From positions 8,499,001-8,563,000 of the forward strand of contig OZ005612.1 of assembly GCA_963930655.1 (NCBI GenBank): a DNA stretch of 64,000 nucleotides, in the 5' to 3' direction. The stretch comes from Myrica gale (Eukaryota; Streptophyta; Magnoliopsida; Fagales; Myricaceae). The notes below the pieces were generated by a model that saw only the letters and a list, made by a program, of their open reading frames with translations, made no database searches and was not told where the DNA came from. Position 1 is the stretch's first letter; every line of letters starts with the position of its first letter. Made by a program: the position numbers and the translations under genes. Below are positions 57,117 to 64,000 of the stretch, piece after piece.

Positions 57117-58752
57117 TGTTAGCCCAAGGTTGTTTTATAAACAATCTATTTTTGATTTTGATGATAACAAACTTTTCCAACTAGTTTGAGACCTTTAGAT
57201 TCTACATTTGCAAATCTTTTTAAGAAAATGATATAAAGAGTTCTCTAAGCTTAAATTGGCCTTAGATATAATTGAACACCACTACACAAGCTTATTGGAC
57301 AATCTTTACTTTGTAGGTGTTTTAAGAATGTTTGTTGGTGCAAGGGAAGCCACTTTTCAGCCTAAGTGTTGAGGGTGTCGACACATGCTACCATGGTGTC
57401 GACACATTGGTCATACACCAGAAGGCGTGTCCCAGGCCAAGTTGATGGTGTCGACACATTAAATAGAAAAGTCGACACATTGCACACTCACCAGAAAGCA
57501 AGCTTCCAGGCAAAATTGAAGGTGTCGACACATAGAACAAAGGTGTCGACACATTGGTCATACAACAGAAAGCAAGCATCCAAGCCAACTTGAAGGTGTC
57601 GACACATATACCAAACGTGTCGACACATTGCACTATCAACAGAAGGCAGGATTTCAGGCCAAAGCTGATGGTGTCGACACATATGCAATTAGTGTCGACA
57701 CATTGCACATGCACCCGAAGGCATGTTTCCAAGGCATTTTGAAGGGTCAACACTTTGAAGAGAAGTGTCGACACAATGGACATAAGTGTCGACACATGGG
57801 TCATACACCCGAAAGTGACTTTCCAGGCAAAACTCCTAGGTGTCGACACATACATGGATGGTGTCGACACATACATGGATGGTGTCGACACATGCTTCGA
57901 TTTCTCAGATCCTGGAGCGACGTCACTCACTTAAAAATGTTTCCAAAGGACCCAAATGACCTCCAACGGCTCCAAATCTTTACCAGAAGACCCCTGATGC
58001 CCTAGAGACTATAAATAGAAGAAGTTTGAAAGAGAAAAGGTAGAGCTTCACACGAAAATATCCTTGCCCTAATTTCTTGAGAGAGAAAGCTCAAAGAAGA
58101 AGAAGAGAAGTTCTTACGACCTTGAAATCTCGTGATCCATCTTGTAAATCCTGAAGCCTTCCTTGAAGATCTCATTCTCTTGACACACCTCAGGTTCCTA
58201 TACTTGTAGATTTGGCTTAGAGAGCCCTTTAGTTTCTTGAGCTACCCATTTGCAAATCTGGCTTAAAGAGCCTTCACTCATTGTACCCAATCTTTGTAAA
58301 CCCTCCAAGTGTTGTGTGAACACTGTATCCTACTTGTGAGAAGTAGAAGAAATCCCTAGGGTTTGGGATTTGGGAAACGAGTTGAAGCGTGAGCTCGGAA
58401 AACGCTTTGTAACGGTTCTTTAGCACCCCGAAAGCTAAGGTGTGTATTCACTTGAAGAATAGTGAAGGAAGCCCAAGGAAGTCAATAGCCTTGGGGGTGG
58501 ACGTAGGCAAGAGATTGGCCGAACCACCTAAAAATACTGGTGTCATCTCTCTAACCCTTCTCTTTTTATTTCTGCTGGTATTTCCTAATTGAACTTGTTT
58601 ATCTTCAATAGTTGTTATCTGTGTTTGCATATATCTAGTCCATAGTTTTCCTTGATATTGATCAGAACGTTTTGGGTTTGTTTGCAAAAGAGCTCAAAAG
58701 TTTTTGAAAAACCCAATTCACCCCCCCTCTTGGGTTGTCATTAAGACTCACA
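57117..58752 (+). mobile_element. Solo LTR I of the copia A/B family, TSD CACAT
   Basis: TGTTAGCCCAAGGTTG to TTAAGACTCACA, flanked by CACAT (57112-57116 and 58753-58757). It matches the copia B LTR in reverse. The U5 block GTGGACGTAGGCAAG is at 58497. It is 1636 bp, close to the 1659 bp of the copia B 5' LTR, and shows no internal region, so it is a solo LTR left by LTR-LTR recombination. It is the youngest layer of the stack by position. Confidence 0.92.
57373..57895. repeat. GTGTCGACAC array in solo LTR I, paired sites in a 75-bp unit
   Basis: About 14 perfect GTGTCGACAC sites plus AAGTCGACAC and GGGTCAACAC. Sites come mostly in pairs about 20 bp apart; pairs recur about every 75 bp with AACAGAAxGCAxG and CCAxGCCAAxxTGAAGG between them. 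The array ends with three sites in 20-bp steps (57839-57888). The 180-codon minus-strand frame here is a by-product of the repeat. Confidence 0.9.
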
Positions 58753-59250
58753 CACATCCTTGTCATTGTGTGAATCAAAAGAGATAGATCTTCCATTTTC
58801 ATATCTACTCTAACAAGAGAGTTTTTGTTCATTAATCTTCCGATCTAGAGAGTTGATCCTTTAGTGAGGTTGTTCACTAAAGAAGAAGCTTTGAGAGTGT
58901 ATATCTCAAGCTTGGTGAGGTTGTGAGTGGTGAGCCAAAAAAACCACTTGGGTGTGTTTGAGTGTTGAGCCCGGGAGAAAACACTTGTACGGTTCACTAG
59001 CACCCGGAAGCTAGTGTGTAAAGCTATTGGAAGATAGTGGAAAACCTCAAGGCTCGGTGAAGGAAGCTTGAGGGGTGGATGTAGGCGGATTTGCCGAACC
59101 ACCTAAAAATACTGTGTTTGCTTCTCTTATCCCTACTCCTTACTTTAGCACTTATTTACAGTTCCGCATATTATATACTTGTGCTAAAGTAGTATTTACT
59201 TGCAAACACAACTTTGGGGGTTTTAACCTGAAACTAGGACTCACAATTTT

Positions 59251-59941
59251 TGCAATAAACCTTTTGAAAAACTCATGCAAAAATATGGGGTGACTCACAA
59301 GGTCTCTACTCCATATCACCCCCAAACTAATGGTCAAGCTGAGTTGGCCAATAGAGAGATCAAGCTCATACTTGAGAAAACGGTCCGCCCTTCTCGAAAG
59401 GATTGGTCCGAAAAATTGGTTGATGCTCTCTGGCCTATAGAACTGCATTCAAGACTAATTTAGGGATGTCCCTTTATAGATTATTTTATGGTAAGGCTTG
59501 TCATCTACCTGTTGAAATTCAACATCGTGCTTTATGGGCCATCAAACAGATTAACTTTTCACTTGATACTGCCAAAGGTTTAAGAAAGTTGCAGATTTCT
59601 GAGCTCGATGAAGCAAGGAGGGAAGCCTATGACAATGCCCGCTTGGCAAAGGAGAGGATGAAGTCACTACATGACAAGAAATTACAGACAAACAGCTTCT
59701 CCCTAATCAGCAAGTGCTTCTTTATAATTCCCGACTGCATCATTTTCCCGGGAAGCTGAAGTCCCGATGGGGTGGCCCATACATCATTAAAGAGGTCCAT
59801 TCTCATGGTGCGGTAGACATTGTTGATCCGAAAAATGGAAATAGTTTCACAGTCAATGGACAACGTCTCAAGCCATTTATGACTCCCTTCAAACCAAATG
59901 AAGAAATCTTGCTTGTGCAAGATCCCAGGGGAGTCCTCTGA
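59251..59941 (+). pseudogene. Athila G integrase C-terminal part
   Basis: It resumes after LTR H with [20 protein letters not shown] (third catalytic residue region, HPQTNGQAE). A one-base loss near 59432 shifts the frame into [20 protein letters not shown] and [16 protein letters not shown] further shift near 59690 leads to [38 protein letters not shown] and the end at 59941. This is the conserved C-terminal segment (GKL.SRW.GP..I) of Athila integrases. Confidence 0.87.
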
Positions 59942-61032
59942 CCTTTCCTTTTTGTTGTTTCTTTTTTTTATTATTTCTTATTTGCTTTTTTTTGTTCTTT
60001 TTTCTATTGCTCTAGTTGGCTGTGATTTTTTGTTGTTTTTCTTTTGGTTTGCGTCTCTCTGTTCCCATCTTTCTTTTGTTTCCCTTTATGCTTTCACATT
60101 GAGGACAATGTTTCATTTAGTTGGGGGGAGGGATTTGCACGTTTTGCAATCATGCATATATTCATTTACACTTGTCAATACCATAATGCATTTTACTGTG
60201 ATTATGCTGAATTGCTGACTCCTAGTAAGATGGTGATGGTAGTTGAACTTTATTAATGCGTGTTGACAACTTTATCCTTCTCAAGCATTCAGATTTGACA
60301 TTGATGAAACGTGAATGATGATGTGAACTCTCTGGTTTCAAACTTTTGAAGTTTTCTGAGGTTGACCTTAGGATTAGCTCTCACAGGATGAAGGGCAAAA
60401 CATTCTAAGAAATAGCTTTTTCTTTTACCTGATATCTCTCAGTAGTCTTCATCTACATACCAATGACTAGAATAGAGAGAAGTACACTACAGGACTACTG
60501 AGCTGTGCCTTGAAAAAAGAAGAAGAAAGAAAGATAGAAAAAAAAGAAAAAAGAAAAGAAAAAGAAAAGAATAAGAGCAAAAGAAAGGGGCAACTAAAGT
60601 TCTTACTGAGTCAAGGGCTAGAAACAGTTGCCCAAACTTTGGGGGTTTGGAAAACTCCACAACCCTTAAGAACAAAGTTGGTGCGAAAACTGCTAGACCC
60701 TTCAGCTTTGAAGTAGTTAGGATCAATATTGATCAATCTTAAGGTCGAAACTCTTTTGGACAGCCAGTGGTAGAACTAAGGACTAAGAGAGAGTCAAGGT
60801 GATAAATTGTAATTTCTCTAGACATTTTGCCTCAATCCTATTAAGAGGAGATACTAAATATTTCAAAGATGCTGATATTGTTTGAAATTGTGAGAGGTAA
60901 AGTCATTGTGATTAAGAATTCTTTTGATTGACTGATATGCTAGTGAATGAACTGTTGTCTCAATGGATTATTTTGTTCAATTACTTTTCGCTATTTTTTC
61001 TAAGGGACTAGCAAAAAGCTAGTTGGGGGATG
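59942..61032 (+). other. Athila G post-pol region with two polypurine tracts
   Basis: No supported gene. GAGGACAATGTTTCATTTAG precedes TTGGGGGGAGGG at 60121-60132, an internal polypurine tract. A long A/G-only stretch runs about 60510-60597. The terminal PPT is AGTTGGGGGATG at 61021-61032, directly before the 3' LTR. Athila elements often carry an extra or envelope-like ORF here; none is evident. Confidence 0.8.
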
Positions 61033-62607
61033 TGATTGTATCACAATTTTGCTAATTTATCACTTGAGAAAGTTCCACAATTACACCATTTCCACTAGAG
61101 AATGAGAAAATTATGCTTTGGACATTAGTATGAGGCGAATTGGTAATTTTGACAAAAGCAAGTGTAATTGAATAAATTTAAGTTATTTTTTTCTCTCCTC
61201 TCACCATATTTTCAGTCATGTGCAGGAGATAAAAATTTGACAAAGGAGAGTGGGGCCGAAATGCAAAGTGTTGGGCTGGACCCAGTGATGGGTAGCCCAA
61301 TTTTGTTAGTCTCCTTGGAGCCCACTTCTACACATTCGGTCCTTAACGATAGTACTCCAGCTGAAATCTCCATCTGTTGGAAAAGTGAGGAGACCAAACA
61401 TTCTAAAGGTGGAGGGCCGAACCAATCAGAAAAAAAAGACAAGAGAAAACATGTGGAGCCGAGAGACCTGCGGAAGGGAGAAAAGAATAGGGAAAGGGCC
61501 AAGAGAGGGCCTAGGTGATATAAGGCCCGAGAGACCTGCGGGAAAAAGGGGAGACTGGGAGAAAAAGAAAAAAAAAGAGGAAGACTTCGGCTGGACTTAT
61601 GCGATAGAGACCTAAGGGGGGCGAAAGTTTTCATTTTTGGCTGGTTCGGTGGTCTTTGCGGCTGGAAGGGCTTTTGCTTGCTGCCAAGGACTTTCCTCCC
61701 ACCTTTTCCATTGCATTTTTGCTAGTTATTCCCGTAGAGACAAGAAAAGCTATGGGAGCTCTTGGTTGTTTTATTTTGTAGCTTTAGTGGTTGTCGGTCC
61801 TTTTTTTTCCTTAGAGCTTTTTGTTTCATTACTTTTTCATTATTGTTGAACACTACAACCGATTGGGGTAGCTTTTTGGTTGTTGTACATTGCTTTTCCT
61901 TCCTAGCTTTTGGGGTAGCTTTTGGTTTGTTTTTATTTCTTTTCTTCATAGTTTTTCATTGCTTTTCGTGGCTGTTGAGGGAAGAGAACGTGTTGTTCGT
62001 TGCTGCTGAGGGAGACCGAAAGTTTTCTTGTTGTTTTGTTGACCGAATCTTCCATTATTATTGCACTTTCATTTTAGTTGCAAAATTTTCCAGATTTGAG
62101 TTTTTTTTTGGTTCGATGATTAAATGTTTTGTTAAGTTCTATTTCACTTCCTTAATGTTAGATTAGTGTTTAAGTTCGTGTTTCTTAGTTGGTTTGAGTT
62201 TGGATATGTATGGGTTGTGACTAGCTAAAGTTTGGGTACTAAGTGTTCGATGAAATGTCTCTTAGAGCAAGTTTGTTTGTTATCATGTTTGAGTACTAAG
62301 TGTTCAACTCCATTCCATGCTATTTTATTATCATGTTTGCTTGTTAGCTTTTCATTAATCTCCTAGCATTTAGATTAATATCAACTCAAAAATCTCAAAA
62401 ATCATGGATGGTATCCTAAAACCCAACCTTTCCCTTTGTAAATATCATTTTCATTGTAAATAGAACATAGTTTTCTCTTATTGTAATGGTGATTGGAATG
62501 AAAGATTGAACATATCGTTCCTTGTGGAGATGACTTAGGATTTCCCTAGTATTACTTGACAACCTCCTACGCTTGGGAGTAATTCGCTAAACATTTTAGT
62601 CGAGTCA
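61033..62607 (+). repeat. Athila G 3' LTR (1575 bp)
   Basis: Begins TGATTGTATCAC after the PPT and ends TCGAGTCA before the TSD GTTAG. Most of its length is nearly identical to the 5' LTR, with indels, indicating a fairly recent insertion. Confidence 0.92.
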
Positions 62608-62612
62608 GTTAG

Positions 62613-64000
62613 ATCTGGTGAATGGATGATTGAATGAGCAAAAGGTAAGTACCTCTGTCATGATCAAAATATAGATCTTTTGAGTTGAAGGTGAAGCTGA
62701 TTTGCTAGATTTATTATGGTTATAAGTCACGGGTTCACTATGATGAAGAGAATATGAATGCATGTGGTAAATAGCATGAAAATGTATGAATTATGGTGAT
62801 GGCCGAATGGTATTTTAGGTGGATTCTTGCTCTTGAGTCATGATTTGTAGAATCTAGGTTATGAACCTGAGAACGGAGGATGGGAATACATTGGAGATGA
62901 ATTTTGATTTCCATAAACACTTGTATTGATGCATGGCCGAATGATGTAGTGAAGGAAACCCTAATGGCCAAATGATTAGTAATTGAAAATGTAATTGCAT
63001 GTGATATATAAGTGAAATTAATATTATGGCTGAATGAGTTAGAGGTTAAAAACATAGATTTAGTGTTAAGAGAAATCTTGCAAGTTAGTTAAGCATAAAT
63101 GATGGAGCTTAAAGACCACGAGTTGGTATTTGTTAGGGTAATTAGCAAAGCTTGGATTTTTGGTACCATTAGATGGCTGCTTTTGGGACTTAGATGCTAT
63201 TAGGATATGTTGATTTGATAAATACTTTTCTCAAGTGTTTAATAAGAGTTTTCTAAGTAAACCTTTGAAAAATGATATAGTATTTTCATAAACGTATTTT
63301 TGGGGAAAAACCGAACTATATACAAATATTTTTCTTGTATGCTTATGTGCTTAATTCCTAAGTAACTAAGAGGTGTTTTAATCGCTTGTAGGCAATTTTT
63401 GGTACCATTACTCATAATCAAGGAGACCGAGGTAAGTGGAAGTAAGTGTGTAAGTAAGCTTACATTTTTTTCAAAATTGGAATGACACGCTTCATAGATT
63501 CATGAACAAGCATGAAATATTTCAAGCAAGCATGGCATGGAATGAGCATTGCATGATTTTCTAAAGTGATTTTTTATGCAATGTCGTATGGAAAGTTTTA
63601 TGGAAAGACAAGTTAAGTTAAGGGGCTCTGGTCGGTACCGTACCATCATGATGGACTCCTATACCGAAGGACGAATGCGAGACGGTTGGGTGAATCCTAA
63701 GAGGCTGTGCAAACCTCACTGAAGGACAATGAGAAAGTGTGGGCCTCCAAGGGTCATGTCTAGCCATCAGGCCTGGGGCAACTACGGGCTAGCTCGACCA
63801 AATGAAAAGTCCCCAAGGGTAAGGGAGACGGTTCCGATGGAAACGCACAACCCGGACTCCAGGGGTTAAATGGAGCTTAAGTAGCCCACAAGTTATGAAG
63901 AAAATGTTTTCAAGGGCCAAGGGCCAATTTCAAGAACAAGATTATGTCTACGAGCAAGAGCATATGCATAACCATGACATGCATGTGCATCATGAATTAT
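62613..64000. repeat. Right-hand visible part of long LTR F
   Basis: Continues from 49923 after Athila G. The stretch 63470-63910 matches solo LTR J 2970-2530 in reverse complement, for example CGAGACGGTTGGGTGAATCC and AAGTAGCCCACAAGTTATG. The part 62613-63450 shows no coding frame and lacks the CTCGAG array found in J. Confidence 0.85.

Larger units (their letters stand above)
56423..59245 (+). mobile_element. Solo copia LTR H in Athila integrase, TSD ATTTT, hosting solo LTR I
   Basis: The Athila integrase text GSHF and the following [12 protein letters not shown] are separated by this insertion, bounded by ATTTT at 56418-56422 and 59246-59250. The right end is ACTCACA; the left end reads TCTTGGC, so the expected TG has probably mutated. 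Without LTR I it is about 1.2 kb. A TATA box (GGCCTATAAATACACC, 56983) and the U5-type block GCCGAACCACCTAAAAATAC (59093) set the orientation. Four TCGA-centred motifs (GGTCGATG, GGTCGACC, GGTCGATC, CCGGTCGACCGG) lie at 56819-56930. Confidence 0.85.
49924..62607 (+). mobile_element. Athila-type Ty3/gypsy retrotransposon G, both LTRs, TSD GTTAG
   Basis: 5' LTR 49924-51408 and 3' LTR 61033-62607, both TGATTGTATCAC...TCGAGTCA, flanked by GTTAG (49919-49923 and 62608-62612). The PBS, gag, protease, RT, RNase H, integrase order with integrase after RT is gypsy. Gag and protease sequence and the PBS are typical of Athila. The element is 12.7 kb with solo LTR H inside, about 9.9 kb without. Pol has small deletions and frameshifts. 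No envelope-like ORF was found between pol and the 3' LTR. Confidence 0.93.
44035..64000 (+). mobile_element. CACTA3: CACTA element with accessory gene, interrupted by LTR F, right end outside window
   Basis: It starts CATTACAAGAAATTATGC, the CACTA1 right terminus in reverse with one base changed (CACTA to CATTA). GTG at 44032-44034 is the presumed TSD. It shares CGTTCGGACG-like subterminal repeats and terminal hairpin with CACTA1, so they are one family. Its own sequence is visible to 47925, where LTR F begins; TNP2 would lie further right, beyond the window. Confidence 0.85.
47926..64000. mobile_element. Long LTR F, interrupted by Athila G; right end outside window
   Basis: It begins TGAGACCCCGTTTATCC at 47926 inside CACTA3; the preceding TTCTG would be the TSD. 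It is the reverse complement of the J family: 47926-48100 matches 5310-5140, and 63400-63910 matches 3030-2530. Athila G is inserted at 49923/62613. With G removed at least 3.3 kb are visible and the end is not reached. No coding frame is supported. Whether it is a solo LTR or part of a full element cannot be decided here. Confidence 0.85.

Noticed and set aside
57388-57930. 180-codon minus-strand frame with repeated His-Val-Ser-Thr-Pro text, and similar frames at 7540-7760
   Set aside because: These are translations of the GTGTCGACAC array; the same repeat gives open frames on both strands and no protein family is matched.
60487-60726. Phe/Leu-rich minus-strand frame and Lys/Glu-rich plus-strand frame
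   Set aside because: Both are translations of an A/G-only low-complexity tract downstream of Athila pol.

Overview
This window looks like intergenic heterochromatin from a repeat-rich eudicot nuclear genome. The evidence is nested LTR retrotransposons of both plant superfamilies (Ty1/copia and Ty3/gypsy of the Athila type), CACTA (En/Spm-type) DNA transposons, and one intron-containing fragment of a conserved plant gene, a TBC-domain Rab GTPase-activating protein. I cannot name the species. No rRNA, tRNA, organellar or bacterial genes were seen. Element limits were set by TG...CA or CACTA termini plus target-site duplications (TSDs) read directly from the sequence.

Left part (1-38 kb). Almost everything is on the minus strand. 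Copia A (1-8032, partial) is inserted in copia C (8033-10219) and is itself split by a solo long LTR, J (2016-5310, TSD CCTTG). A deletion-derivative CACTA element, CACTA1 (10618-15682, TSD GTG), sits in unassigned sequence. Copia D (15756-38089, TSD about CTATA/CTACA) carries the 17.8-kb CACTA2 (20103-37892, TSD TGT) in its 5' LTR. CACTA2 in turn carries copia B (20170-28442, TSD AAAAG). CACTA2 keeps a decayed coding set: TNP2-type transposase, a DUF4216-type region, a coiled-coil TNPA-like reading frame and an extra accessory gene.

Right part (38-64 kb). Almost everything is on the plus strand. Degenerate copia E (about 38.7-43.37 kb) is followed by three TBC-domain exons (43623-44034). The third exon runs directly into CACTA3 (44035 onward, left TSD GTG). 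CACTA3 is interrupted by long LTR F (47926 to beyond the window). F is interrupted by Athila element G (49924-62607, TSD GTTAG), G by solo copia LTR H (56423-59245, TSD ATTTT), and H by solo copia LTR I (57117-58752, TSD CACAT). This is a five-layer stack on top of a gene exon.

Two themes cut across the families. First, several unrelated elements carry dense arrays of short, family-specific, CG-containing palindromic or near-palindromic motifs: GTGTCGACAC in copia A/B/I, GGTCGACC-like in H, GCTCGAGC in J, CGATCGATCG in CACTA2, and CGTTCGGACG-like in CACTA1 and CACTA3. Second, an accessory reading frame resembling the plant-specific 'putative plant transposon protein' family occurs in two CACTA subfamilies, at the same position with the same 5'-UTR intron layout, and also downstream of pol in copia B. 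No element in the window appears intact enough to encode all of its own proteins.
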